Assembly (NCBI RefSeq): GCF_024169925.1
Contig: NZ_JALJXF010000001.1
Coordinates: 277,501 to 341,500 of the forward strand
DNA length: 64,000 bases
Origin: Methylorubrum extorquens
GTDB taxonomy: Bacteria > Pseudomonadota > Alphaproteobacteria > Rhizobiales > Beijerinckiaceae
Reading direction: 5' to 3'
The position numbers and the translations under genes were made by a program. Below, one piece after another: positions 1 to 8,987 of this stretch. Every line of letters starts with the position of its first letter. Within the stretch, counting starts at the first letter, position 1. Below the pieces are notes generated by a model that searched no databases, was not told where the DNA came from, and saw only the letters and a program-made list of their open reading frames with translations.

Positions 1-221
1 AAATCCAGCCCCCGCAACCAACATATACACACTAGAACAGCCGACACTCAGCCCGCAGACCCCAGCCGGTCGCGGGCTTCGTTGCGTTATGGCCAAGTGC
101 GCCGTGTCTCCTCCGGCGGGGGAGGGGGCTTCGCGTGCTTTCGAAACTTGGCGCCGACAAATCGGCTGAGCGGCGGGGTCACCTGCTCATCCGAGCTGAG
201 TCCGATCCCGCCAAAACGAGG
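1..221. other. Intergenic or upstream end of window
   Basis: No convincing gene is seen in this stretch. Short reading frames occur on both strands but lack protein-like composition and ribosome sites. The right edge is the 3' end of the helicase gene that runs on the minus strand. Confidence 0.5.
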
Positions 222-2366
222 TTACCGCGTTCCCCCGGCCTGCCGTCCCCGACGCTCCGCCTTGCGCGTCGCTGTCTGCCGCAAGTGATGCTCGATCGCA
301 TCGTTGGCGTAACGACGCATATGCCGGGTCGCCTCGATGTCGTCGAAGGTTTCGGGAAAACGCCGCGCCAGCCATAGATAGGCGCTGGCGAGTTTCACGG
401 TCCGCTCCTGATAATCGAGTTCGCCGGTGACGCTCGCTCGCAGGGCGGGCACGGTTGTCCCAGCCGCGCGAACTTGGCTCCAGCGCTCCAGCATACCCAT
501 CGCGATCTCGTCCCGCCGATTGATCGGACAGACGGAGAAGATGAACTTTTCCTCGATCGGAAGCCGCGCGCGATCGATGGCCCGTGCGATCTCGAGAACC
601 TCTTCAAGAGCCGACGGCTGGAATGGCGAGCCGGCGTAGAAAGTGGCGCGCGCGAAATGCGTCATCACTTCATAGAGGCTCGGCGTCCGCATCTCCTCGG
701 CCACGGATCGGATGGCACTCAGATCGGGGCGTACGTAGAAGCGCGTGTCGGCCGCCGGTGCCGTCGGTGCGCCGGCCAAGGCTGTTCGGATCGGCTCGAC
801 TGCGGTCGGTTCGGTCGCCGCCACATAGCCGACGTCCTGATGCCCGTAGCGCCCGGCCCGACCGGCAATCTGCCGGATCTCGGAATTGGTGAGCACGCGC
901 TCCTGGACGCCGTCCCACTTGCGCACGGTCGAGAAGACGATCCGCTTCAAGGGACCCAGATTGAGGCCCATGCCGATCGCATCCGTCGTCACCAGAACGT
1001 TGGCCTCGCCGGACCGGAACCGTGCGGCCTCGGCGCGGCGGACCTCCGGCGACAGGGCGCCGTAGATCGTTGCCACCCGATGGCCGCGAGCGACCAGGAT
1101 TTCACGATTCTCGTGTACGGCCCGGCGGGAGAAGGCCACCACGGCATCACCCGGCTCGACCTTCTCCAGGGGGACGGGTTCGTCGAAAAGCACGAGCGGC
1201 GATTTGCGTTCGAAGTTGATGACTTCGAGCGACTCGTTGGCAGCCTCGGCGGCGCGGCGGACGTAGGAGAGCGCATCGTCCGATCCGCAGACGATGACGG
1301 TCTTGGCAGGAACACCGAACAGGGCGTTCGTCCAGGCCCAGCCGCGGTCCGGATCCGAGAGCATCTGGATTTCGTCGATGACCGCGACGTCGATCGGACG
1401 GGTGAGGTCGGCCGTCTCGATCGTTCGGGCCGTATGGGTCGGTTCGAGCTCGCCCAGCACTTCCTCGCCCGTGACCATGCCGGCCCGAAGGCCGCGCTCG
1501 CGCAGCGCCTCGTAGTTTTCCAACGCCAGAAGACGCAGCGGTGCCAGGTAGGCGCCGGTCGTGGCCGCGCTCAGCGCCTGTAGAGCTGCATAGGTCTTTC
1601 CCGAATTCGTCGGGCCCATGTGGAAGAGGATGCGCCGGTTCAGCCGGCGGGCTACGGCGAATTTCTCGATATAGGCACCGAAACCGACTTGATCCCGAAG
1701 GCGTCGCAGGCGTGAGCCCTCGCGCGCCACGGCTTTTGCACGTTGGCGGACCGGCGTCAGAGCATCCGCAAGGGAACGGGCCAGCCTCGGACCGAAGTTG
1801 AACGGGCGGGAGCGCAACGAGCGATCCATATGCTCAAGATAGGCCGCCGCATCGGCACCCACCTCGCGAAGATCGACGAGGATCTGAGATCTGAGCCGAT
1901 CGGTCGGCTTGCGCAGGTCGCGCGTGGTCTGGGCTGCCGTTTCCGCCACGGCGGCGCGCAGTTCTTCAAGCCGACGCGTCGGATCGTTCCGCGCCGCCAT
2001 GCCTTGGAGGATTTCGGCTGTGATCGGGTCCGGTCCCGCATCGATACGCAAGTCCATGCGGCCCGCATCGAGCAGCGGGATGCCGACCCGGACGCTCCAC
2101 CGGATGCTCCGGTCCTTGGCCACCACCGCCCTGAGGGCGGGGACCGCTCGCTTGAGGGCCGGAATGCCGGTCTCGACGAAGGCACGCGCTGTCTTCATCT
2201 CCCGCAGAGCGTGCGCCACACGCTCGTCCTCGACCGCCGCCCCGAACTCCGGAAGTTCGAGGTGGACGCGCAGCGCCTCGAGATCGATCTCTGCCGGGGA
2301 CAGGCCGAGACGGCCGGCGGCCTCGATCAGGCTCTCGGTCGTGGGGCGGAGACGCTTGCGGGCCAT
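222..2366 (-). CDS. Suv3-like DExH-box RNA helicase
   Basis: Predicted ATP-dependent superfamily 2 RNA helicase of the Suv3 type, the family that partners RNA-degrading enzymes in mitochondria. With the chosen start the protein is about 714 residues. Walker A (GPTNSGKT) lies near residue 251, the Walker B DEIQ box near 331, a helicase C domain near 430-510, and motif VI (QIAGRAGRYG) near 499. The DEIQ box and the GPTNSGKT spacing are typical of Suv3 rather than of DEAD-box RhlE or DeaD proteins. The open frame extends to 2588, but the upstream part is low-complexity and the internal ATG at 2366 begins a plausible N-terminus (MARKRLRPT). A substrate in RNA turnover is inferred from the family only. 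Confidence 0.85.
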   Translation of the reverse strand: MARKRLRPTTESLIEAAGRLGLSPAEIDLEALRVHLELPEFGAAVEDERVAHALREMKTARAFVETGIPALKRAVPALRAVVAKDRSIRWSVRVGIPLLDAGRMDLRIDAGPDPITAEILQGMAARNDPTRRLEELRAAVAETAAQTTRDLRKPTDRLRSQILVDLREVGADAAAYLEHMDRSLRSRPFNFGPRLARSLADALTPVRQRAKAVAREGSRLRRLRDQVGFGAYIEKFAVARRLNRRILFHMGPTNSGKTYAALQALSAATTGAYLAPLRLLALENYEALRERGLRAGMVTGEEVLGELEPTHTARTIETADLTRPIDVAVIDEIQMLSDPDRGWAWTNALFGVPAKTVIVCGSDDALSYVRRAAEAANESLEVINFERKSPLVLFDEPVPLEKVEPGDAVVAFSRRAVHENREILVARGHRVATIYGALSPEVRRAEAARFRSGEANVLVTTDAIGMGLNLGPLKRIVFSTVRKWDGVQERVLTNSEIRQIAGRAGRYGHQDVGYVAATEPTAVEPIRTALAGAPTAPAADTRFYVRPDLSAIRSVAEEMRTPSLYEVMTHFARATFYAGSPFQPSALEEVLEIARAIDRARLPIEEKFIFSVCPINRRDEIAMGMLERWSQVRAAGTTVPALRASVTGELDYQERTVKLASAYLWLARRFPETFDDIEATRHMRRYANDAIEHHLRQTATRKAERRGRQAGGTR

Positions 2367-2617
2367 GCACTCACTTTCGACGACGTCTGCCTCGAGGCCG
2401 GATCTCCCAGTCTCATCTTGCCTCCGTTCATAACCGGTTTCTGGCGGGGTGTTCTCCGCAGTGGGAGGTACCAGGGCGCCGCGGGTAACCCATGCCTCGA
2501 AAGAGTAATTCTCGGAAAGGTTAGGTGTGCTGCCGGAGCCGTATTCGTAAGCTGCCGCCCATCTGCGCAACCACCGCCTGGAACACATGTCGGATCGGTC
2601 GGACCAAGGGGGTATCG

Positions 2618-2761
2618 ATGACGAAACTTGTCCTCTCGCAGAATGCTGATGGTCTCTGGACGGTTTCGACGGAAGGGCTTGTCGTCACGGGCTTGCAACG
2701 ACACGAGGCGGATGCATTCATCGCGTCTTACGAACGCTGTTCGGCCGCCGCGAGCTGCTGA
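2618..2761 (+). CDS. Small hypothetical protein, 47 aa
   Basis: A short gene divergent from the helicase. It starts at an ATG preceded by a purine-rich AAGGGGG sequence about 8 bases upstream, a credible ribosome binding site. The protein (MTKLVLSQNADGLW...) is soluble, mixed alpha/beta in composition and ends in a Cys. I do not recognise a family. The ribosome site and protein-like composition favour a real gene. Confidence 0.5.
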   Translation: MTKLVLSQNADGLWTVSTEGLVVTGLQRHEADAFIASYERCSAAASC

Positions 2762-2863
2762 CATCATTGCGATGCTGGTGCGAAGAACTCTGCCTGATCG
2801 CTCGATCCCAACCTGCGCGTTCGTGCCATTTTGGTAACAGTGGGGTTAACCTTTTTCCCCTAA

Positions 2864-2893
2864 AAGGCCTGTTCAAACCAATGGACAGGCCTT
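2864..2893 (+). promoter_or_regulatory. Hairpin overlapping ribosome site of the next small gene
   Basis: The arms AAGGCCTGTTC (2864-2874) and GGACAGGCCTT (2883-2893) pair over 11 positions with one G-U pair and an 8-base loop. The right arm ends one base before the ATG at 2895 and contains the only AGG upstream of it, so folding would hide the ribosome site. It could also be an intrinsic terminator for the preceding small gene. Confidence 0.5.
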
Positions 2894-2894
2894 C

Positions 2895-3086
2895 ATGACG
2901 AGAACCGCTACGAAGCCGGTCGCCCGCAAGCCCGATGCTGCAAAGTCTGCGTCTTGGAGCGACTACGATCCGTATTTCTCGCCCCGGAAGGCACCGGGCG
3001 GCTCACAAGTGAGACCGACCGCTCCCGCTCTGAACCGCAGCAATAGCCCGTATTTCCCGAGATTATCGGGCGTGTCGCAGGGCTGA
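2895..3086 (+). CDS. Small basic hypothetical protein, 63 aa
   Basis: The predicted protein is basic, rich in Pro and Ser, and carries two similar short segments (DPYFSPR and SPYFPRL). It has no membrane segment and no family I recognise. Its ATG directly follows a strong hairpin, which supports a transcribed region but leaves open whether translation is efficient. Confidence 0.4.
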   Translation: MTRTATKPVARKPDAAKSASWSDYDPYFSPRKAPGGSQVRPTAPALNRSNSPYFPRLSGVSQG

Positions 3087-3301
3087 TCGGGAGGCTCGAG
3101 GCGGCGGGCTGCGCTGAGAGCTGACGCCATGGTGACGGCGACGCTGATGCCCATGAGTGTATCACGTTCACATCGCCTTGCGTCGTGAGGCCCTGCCGCC
3201 AGATACGAGCGGGTAGTATCCAAGCGCCCATGAGTATCCGTTCCTCCGTCCGCGTGGTGTAGCGCAGGATGCGCTCGAGTGCGCTCGTGGGAGGGACGGT
3301 G

Positions 3302-3454
3302 ATGGAGAGGCGGCAACCGAAGCAACCATCTCGGCGCGGTGATGCGTTCCGGCTTCGGCTTGCGATCGGCGGCTTGCTCATCGGCATGCTGGTCTATGGC
3401 TGCTGGCAGGCTGTCGCTTGGTTCGCGGCCTCGTTCCCGAAGGATTTTCGGTAG
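3302..3454 (+). CDS. Small single-pass membrane protein, 50 aa
   Basis: The ATG at 3302 follows a GGGAGGGAC ribosome site. A basic N-terminus (MERRQPKQPSRRGD) precedes one hydrophobic segment around residues 18-40, predicting an inner-membrane protein with the N-terminus inside. The family is unknown. An upstream in-frame start at 3269 is possible but has a weaker ribosome site. Confidence 0.5.
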   Translation: MERRQPKQPSRRGDAFRLRLAIGGLLIGMLVYGCWQAVAWFAASFPKDFR

Positions 3455-3531
3455 AAGCCTTACCCGCCGTATCGAGCCTCACGGTCGAGCCGGTCGATCA
3501 ACGCTTGCTGTGAAACGGTTCGCGGCACCCC

Positions 3532-4203
3532 CTACCGGAGCGCCCGCCCCGGCAGTACGTCAGCCTCAGGAGCGGCTTCGTCCCATTGGCGGTCTTGCTC
3601 CCGCAGCTGCTCGGCGCGCTCGCGCGCGCACCTTGCTTCTCGTGCCGCTTCGACCTCGGGTGCAGCCGCAACGGACGGCACCAGCGGCTGTTCCGGCAAG
3701 AGCGCTAAGATGAGAGCTGCGGCAATCCGGTCGAGGTGAGCCGCTGGGATATCGAGTTCTGCCTTGATATCGGCACAGTGCTTCAAGGCCAGATCGGCGA
3801 AGGTCTCGCCCGCGCCGTCGAACCGTCCGCCCGGCATGGCGCGCAGCCGCTCCAGGCGCCGCCGGTCGGTCGCCTTTCTGTCGTGGTCGTCTCTCGTGCC
3901 AGGAACCAGCCGCGCCAGTTCATCGAGCAGATGGGCCCGGATGGCGCTGACCCGCACCGGGCCGATCTTACGCACGGCCATAAGGTCAACCGGCGACGCG
4001 AGCGCCAGCGCGGCCATGTCGGCGAAGCCGGCCTTGCGCAGCCGGGCCCGGAGCGACGCCGTCAACAGTCCGCGCCCGTAGCCGCCGGCAGCGAGGCGTT
4101 CGATGGCGCCCTCTGGCAAGCCGTCAAAGAGCGGCAGATGCGCGGAGACCTCCTCGAAGAGCGTGAGCTGGAGCTTTCTCATGCCTCGGCCGAATCGTTT
4201 CAC
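3532..4203 (-). CDS. Helix-hairpin-helix hypothetical protein
   Basis: A 223-residue protein. The segment near residues 55-95 (LRKAGFADMAALALASPVDL, then KIGPVRVSAIRAHL) has the pattern of a helix-hairpin-helix unit, which usually contacts DNA backbone non-specifically. The C-terminal third is charged and rich in Arg and Glu, likely a helix. No catalytic motif is visible. The start may instead be the second ATG, at 4182 (MRKLQLTLFEE). The gene is isolated and convergent with the small genes before it. A DNA-binding role is an inference. Confidence 0.55.
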   Translation of the reverse strand: MKRFGRGMRKLQLTLFEEVSAHLPLFDGLPEGAIERLAAGGYGRGLLTASLRARLRKAGFADMAALALASPVDLMAVRKIGPVRVSAIRAHLLDELARLVPGTRDDHDRKATDRRRLERLRAMPGGRFDGAGETFADLALKHCADIKAELDIPAAHLDRIAAALILALLPEQPLVPSVAAAPEVEAAREARCARERAEQLREQDRQWDEAAPEADVLPGRALR

Positions 4204-4677
4204 CAGCTCCTACAGCGACCGCTCGTCGATGTCTGTGGCGTTGCAGCCTGCCAGAGGCTGATGCTCGTCGCCGTCAGCGATGAGCATGATGTCGCCGGTC
4301 GGGCAGGGCCGGTGTTTCTCCCCATCGTTCGGTGAACGTTCCCTTGCCGTGAGGCCCGCCGTTTAGGGAGGCCACCAACCGGCTAAATCAGTCTGCGCGC
4401 CGATCCACTTCCGCAGCCGTGAGAGCGCGATCCAAAGTCGCTCGCGAGGTCTACAGCTTTGCTCGTAGTGTCGAGGGTTCTGACATGGTGCTGACCGATT
4501 GTGGCGAGTGCCTGAGCTGAAACCTGCAGGCGGACGTACCTGCGATCTCGGCGACATCGCAGGTACACGGCGCAGCGCACCCTTGGCTTACTCCCGAAAG
4601 CCAAGGTGACACAGTGTCAACGCGTGGGCTGGGATCGAAAGCAGAAAACCGTCTGCTTGCAGTGGTTTACAGGTATC
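4204..4677. other. Intergenic region with tandem inverted repeats
   Basis: About 470 bases lie between the helix-hairpin-helix gene and tRNA-Ser. No gene with a convincing start was found. A short minus-strand frame near 4383-4604 has some protein-like composition and might be a gene remnant. The tRNA-proximal half holds three perfect inverted repeats, listed separately. Confidence 0.5.
4536..4619. repeat. Three successive perfect inverted repeats
   Basis: The first has arms GTACCTGCGAT (4536-4546) and ATCGCAGGTAC (4556-4566). The second has arms CCTTGGCTT (4581-4589) and AAGCCAAGG (4598-4606). The third is TGACAC-A-GTGTCA (4607-4619). They lie 60-140 bases downstream of the tRNA-Ser 3' end and could be terminators, protein-binding sites or remnants of an element. 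Confidence 0.7.
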
Positions 4678-4767
4678 TGGCGGAGGGAGCGGGATTCGAA
4701 CCCGCGATACGGTTTCCCGTATACACACTTTCCAGGCGTGCGCCTTCAACCACTCGGCCACCCCTCC
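4678..4767 (-). tRNA. tRNA-Ser (anticodon GGA)
   Basis: Read on the minus strand, the 90-base sequence starts GGAGGGGTGGCCGAGTGG and ends with the T-arm (GGTTCGAATCC), the acceptor strand and an encoded CCA. The anticodon loop reads CTGGAAA, giving anticodon GGA. A long variable arm built around TATACGGGAAACCGTAT is typical of class II tRNA-Ser. The acceptor stem pairs over seven positions with one G-U. Confidence 0.97.
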
Positions 4768-4925
4768 GGAACCGGCCGGGGACCGACGCGGGCGCTAGGC
4801 GCGGGCGGTGGTCTCTTGCGGCAGGTGCGGGTCTGTAGCCGGGGCGTGGACGTCTGGCAAGGCGAAGAATGCCACAGACGCACGCGTTGTGCGCCGCCCG
4901 GCTCCGGTCCGGGCGGCGTGCGGCT

Positions 4926-6461
4926 TCAGGCGATGCGGCGCGGGCGGTCCGCCGTGGCGGCTTGCGGAGCGGTTGACGGGCCGGTGGGGCCATTGACCGG
5001 GGCGGGCGTCGGCAGGACCGAGGGGGTGCCTGCACCGGTCTGGAGGAAGCCGGGCGTAGACGGGGCCGGGCTGTCCGTGGTGACCGGAGCCGGTACGGGC
5101 GCGGTGGGGATCGCGACCGGGGCGGCAGGCTCGGCGTCAGCCGGAGCAGGGGCGTCATCGTCCTCGGGGCCGGCCAGGATCTCGGGCGGAGTCTTCCATA
5201 CGAAGGCGTCGAGGCGGCCGGAGACCGGCGAGACCGGCGCCCACCGCTCGGAGATGATGCCGTCGGCGACCCAGGCCGGGTCACGCGGGGCGCGGGCGGC
5301 ACGGGCGAGCCACTCGCGCGAGCGTCCGCTCTCGGCACCGTGCTCGGCGGCCTCGATCCGCGCCATCATCCGGCAGACGCGCGCCGTCGGCCGGTCGTCG
5401 GCCAAGGGCGCCAGCGCCTCCCGGGCGCGGCCGAAATCCTTGGCCTCGGTCGCCGCCTGGGCGATGACCAGACGCGATTCCGGCTCCCAGGACGAGAGCT
5501 TGGCCAGATTCTCGGCGCGGGCCAGCCGGTCGCGGGCGGAGTCGCCCGTGCGCAGGTTGAGGTAGACCTTGGCGAGTTCCGGATGCGGAGTCGCCTTCCA
5601 GGCGGCCTCCACGATCTTGGCGGCCTTGCGCAGATCGTTGCGCCGGGCGAGCAACCGGCCGGCGATGACGGCGGCGGGCACGAGGTCGGGGGCAAGCTTG
5701 ACGGCTCTGAGCGCCTGCTCGGCGGCGGTGTCGGGCTCGCCCGCCTCGTGGCGCTGGGCGGCTGCGGTGAGCAGCACCGCGCGCTGGCGGCGGGCGGCGT
5801 GCTTGTCCATCAGCCCCAGCGCCGCGCGGCGCTCCACGGTCTCAGTCGCCGCGGACCACTCGCCGTCGGCGCATTGCGCCTCCAGCACGGCCTCGTTCGC
5901 CCAGGTGACGCTCGGCGCGAGACGGGCGGCCTCGGTGGCGTAGGCGCGGGCGGCACCGTCGTCGTCACGGCGGCGGGCCTCGACGAACAGGCCGCGCAGA
6001 CCCAGCACGCGGGTCTCGGGATCGTCCGCCATGCGCTGGAAGGCGCGCTCGGCTGCGTCCCGGTCTCCGGAAATCTGGGCCGCCTGGGCCTTGAGGAGGA
6101 GCGTCAGCGGCTGGCTGCCGAGCAGGCGCTCGGCGTCGCCCGCGTGGCGGCGAGCGGCCAGCGGGTCACCGGAGCCGACGGCGATCATGCCGCGCGAGAG
6201 CGAGGCGAGGCCCTTGTTGCGGCGGCGCTCGCGGGTCGAGCGGCTGATGCTGGCGGGCAGGCCGATCACACCGGTCACGACCGCCCAGATCAGGCCGAGG
6301 ACGATCGCGGCCACCAGTACGCCGGTAAGGGCAATGGCGAGGCTCATCCCGATCTCGTAGCCGTTCCAGACGACGGTCACGGTGCCCGGATGGTCGGCGA
6401 TCCACACTGCGCCGTAGGCGGCGACGGCCAGGAGGGCCAGGAAGACGAGGGCGCGCCACAT
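4926..6461 (-). CDS. hemY: HemY-like TPR membrane protein
   Basis: A 511-residue protein with two N-terminal membrane segments (about residues 1-22 and 40-65) followed by helical TPR-like repeats to about residue 380, and a Pro/Ala-rich low-complexity tail. This is the architecture of the HemY_N family found beside hemD and hemX-type genes in proteobacteria. Despite the name it is not protoporphyrinogen oxidase; its role in haem synthesis is unproven and probably structural. It is the last gene of the hemD / Mic60-like / hemY group, 117 bases downstream of the Mic60-like gene on the same strand. Confidence 0.85.
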   Translation of the reverse strand: MWRALVFLALLAVAAYGAVWIADHPGTVTVVWNGYEIGMSLAIALTGVLVAAIVLGLIWAVVTGVIGLPASISRSTRERRRNKGLASLSRGMIAVGSGDPLAARRHAGDAERLLGSQPLTLLLKAQAAQISGDRDAAERAFQRMADDPETRVLGLRGLFVEARRRDDDGAARAYATEAARLAPSVTWANEAVLEAQCADGEWSAATETVERRAALGLMDKHAARRQRAVLLTAAAQRHEAGEPDTAAEQALRAVKLAPDLVPAAVIAGRLLARRNDLRKAAKIVEAAWKATPHPELAKVYLNLRTGDSARDRLARAENLAKLSSWEPESRLVIAQAATEAKDFGRAREALAPLADDRPTARVCRMMARIEAAEHGAESGRSREWLARAARAPRDPAWVADGIISERWAPVSPVSGRLDAFVWKTPPEILAGPEDDDAPAPADAEPAAPVAIPTAPVPAPVTTDSPAPSTPGFLQTGAGTPSVLPTPAPVNGPTGPSTAPQAATADRPRRIA

Positions 6462-6578
6462 GGGTCAGGGCCTCCTTGAAAGCACGGGGAGCGGGCGCAC
6501 GCGGCCCGGGCAAAGTGGAAGGGGGGAACGCCGCGCGGGGCGCAGCGGGTTCGTCGTCATCGATGCCGGTCCTGGCCG

Positions 6579-8849
6579 TCAGCGTGCTGGCGGAAGGCCG
6601 GTGAAGGCATCGGCCAGCAGCGTCTGTGCCGCGCGGCCTGCCTCGGTGCGCGCCGCGAGCCGTGTTCCGAAATCGCCACCCTGCGCCCGCGCCTCCTCGG
6701 GCAGGGCGGCGTAGGCCTTGGCCGCCTCGGCGAGGTCGCCACGGTCGAGCGCCGCCTGAACCTGCGCGGTCGACACCGTGCCGCCGGTTGCGGCCTGGGG
6801 GCCGCCCGCGGCGGGTTCGTCGGCGCGCTTCACCTGCACCAGGGAACTTGCCATGTTCATCAGACGATCGCCCACGCTGCCGGTCTCGGCAACGGACTTG
6901 GCCTGGGCCGCGCGCTTGGCCTCGGCGATCTTCTCGGAGATCCGGCGGAACTCCGCCGCAAGACTTGCCGCGGTCGGCGCGCCTTTGTCGGCGAAGGGGC
7001 CGAGAGCGTCGAGGCGCTTGGAATCCGCCGGTTCGAGGTTGCGTAGGCTGGCGAGCGCATCCGGGTAGGGTTGGCCCGCCTCAAGTGCCGAGGTGATCCG
7101 GTCGGCCGCGACGATGCGAAGGGCCGACTGCACCGTGGATTGCTTGGCGCTCTGATCGACCGCCTTGTCGAGGCCGGCGATCCGGTCCGACTGTTCCTGA
7201 AGCTTGCGCTCCAGGCCCTTCACGGCTTCGTCGGCGCGGCTCTGCGCGGCGTCGGCGGCCTGCTTGCTCGCCTGCGTCGCCTCCTGCACGGTCTGGGTCG
7301 CGGCGGCGATGCGACCGTCCAGCGCCTTCTGCACCTCGTCCACGCGCTTGCCGAGGGCGGCCTCGGCCGCTTCGTCCGCCTTGGCACGGGACGCGACGTC
7401 CGCCTGCAGCGCCATGATCTTGTCCGAGAGATCGGAAGAGGCGCTCTTGGTGCCGTTCGCTTCGAGTGCCTTGAGCCGATCGTCGAGGGCGGCGAGGGCG
7501 GCCGGATCCACCGTCTGCGCGGTCTTCACCTCGGCCGTGCCGTCGCGGCCGGGCTCTTCCTGCAGCGCCGAGACGCGCTGGTCGAGGGCATCGAGACGGG
7601 CCGTGATGTCGGCGGGGATGGCCGGCGCCGGGGCCGAACCGTCGGCCGAAGGCGCATTGGCAGGGGCAGCGCCCGCCTTCTGCAGCGCTTCGTTGGCGCG
7701 GTCGGCGGCGGTCTTGGCCGCAGTTTCCGCCCGGGCGACCGCGTCGGGCAGGGGCTTGAGCGCTTGCTCGTTGGCAGCGAGGCGCTTGTCGAGACCCGTC
7801 ACGGCATCCTTCGTGGCCAGGCCCGCCAGGGACTTGTCGAGGGTCGCGAGGCGCGGATCGGCGCCCCGCTGATAGGTGGTGACGCCGTAGAGAAGGCCGG
7901 CACCAATCAGGCCGCCCAGCAAGCCCGAGGCGGCCATGGAGCCGAAGCCCGCGCCACCGCGGGCCGGTGCGGCCTTCGCGGTTTCCTTCGACGGTTCCTT
8001 GGCTGCATCCTTGGCTGAAGCGGATGTGCCCACGCTCTCCTTGCCGGGCTCGGGCTTCGCGCCCGGCTTGGTGGCGTCCGCCGCGTCGGAGAGGCGCTTG
8101 GCCTTGAGGTCGAGGATCGGGCCATCGGTCAGCGAGGCCGTCTCCGTCACCCGCGTGGCACCCGGCGCTGCTCCCGGCTTGGCTCCGGAGGCCGCATCCG
8201 GCTTGGCGCTGCCGGCGGTGGCATTTCCGGAGGTCGGCGCCTCCGGCTTCACCGTGCTGCTGCCGGTGGTGCCGGCCTTGACGGGCACGTCCGGCTTGGC
8301 ATCGGTGGTCTTGGCCCCGGTCGGATTCGGCGGAATCGCGCTGCTGCCGGTGGGCCCCGGCTTCAACGGTGCAGCACCTGCCGGTGTGCCGGCGGCAACG
8401 GCAGCAGCGCCGGACGGCTTTCCGGGCTCCGTGGGCTTGTTGGACATCGTTCCTGCGCTGATCGAGGCGGCGGTCGAGGGAGGGACCGCGCTGCTGCCGG
8501 TGGCACCCGGCTTCGACGGCGCGTCTGCGCGAACGTCTTGTAGGCGCGCGGACGAGCCGGTCGCATTGCCACCGGGCAGGGCGCTGCTGCCGGTCGGCCC
8601 CGGCTTTGCGGGCTCGGACTTGACCGGCTCCGACGCGGCCGGACCCGACTTGGCCGGCTCGACCTTCGTGGTGGAGACCGCTGCGGACGGCTCGGCCGGC
8701 TTGCCCATCGCCTTGTCGGCGGGCCGGGACGAATCCTTCGTCACGTCCTTGGCCGCTTCCCTGGCCTGCTCCGGCGACTTGCCTGGCTCCGGCGACTTGG
8801 CACCATCCCTGGCGCCGTCCTTGGGTGAAGTCACGGGCGTTCGCTCCAT
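6579..8849 (-). CDS. Mic60/mitofilin-family inner-membrane protein
   Basis: A 756-residue protein: a long low-complexity N-terminal region rich in Lys, Pro, Ser and Ala (1-300), one membrane segment near 303-325 (MAASGLLGGLIGAGLLYGV), a coiled coil from about 340 to 590, and a C-terminal helical domain (about 600-750) matching the mitofilin signature region. This is the layout of alphaproteobacterial Mic60 (COG4223), thought to shape the inner membrane. The position between hemD and the hemY-like gene is the usual alphaproteobacterial context, where it is often annotated as hemX-like. The N-terminal region is longer than usual and carries repeated GxTGSSA motifs near residues 84, 115, 165 and 194. 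Which side of the membrane the N-terminal region faces cannot be settled from sequence alone. Confidence 0.8.
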   Translation of the reverse strand: MERTPVTSPKDGARDGAKSPEPGKSPEQAREAAKDVTKDSSRPADKAMGKPAEPSAAVSTTKVEPAKSGPAASEPVKSEPAKPGPTGSSALPGGNATGSSARLQDVRADAPSKPGATGSSAVPPSTAASISAGTMSNKPTEPGKPSGAAAVAAGTPAGAAPLKPGPTGSSAIPPNPTGAKTTDAKPDVPVKAGTTGSSTVKPEAPTSGNATAGSAKPDAASGAKPGAAPGATRVTETASLTDGPILDLKAKRLSDAADATKPGAKPEPGKESVGTSASAKDAAKEPSKETAKAAPARGGAGFGSMAASGLLGGLIGAGLLYGVTTYQRGADPRLATLDKSLAGLATKDAVTGLDKRLAANEQALKPLPDAVARAETAAKTAADRANEALQKAGAAPANAPSADGSAPAPAIPADITARLDALDQRVSALQEEPGRDGTAEVKTAQTVDPAALAALDDRLKALEANGTKSASSDLSDKIMALQADVASRAKADEAAEAALGKRVDEVQKALDGRIAAATQTVQEATQASKQAADAAQSRADEAVKGLERKLQEQSDRIAGLDKAVDQSAKQSTVQSALRIVAADRITSALEAGQPYPDALASLRNLEPADSKRLDALGPFADKGAPTAASLAAEFRRISEKIAEAKRAAQAKSVAETGSVGDRLMNMASSLVQVKRADEPAAGGPQAATGGTVSTAQVQAALDRGDLAEAAKAYAALPEEARAQGGDFGTRLAARTEAGRAAQTLLADAFTGLPPAR

Positions 8850-8987
8850 TCAGCCGCCGCACCGGCGCAGTGTGCCCCCATAGAAGAGCGAACCGGCGCC
8901 GTCATCCATCGGAACCGCTTCCCGGGTTCCATCTCCGACGCTCCGACACGCTCTCGCGTCCCCATCACGCAGGCGCGACGAGGCCGT

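Noticed and set aside
474..1583. Long plus-strand frame opposite the helicase gene
   Set aside because: It is a high-GC shadow of the helicase: Arg/Gly-rich, no ribosome site, no family pattern.
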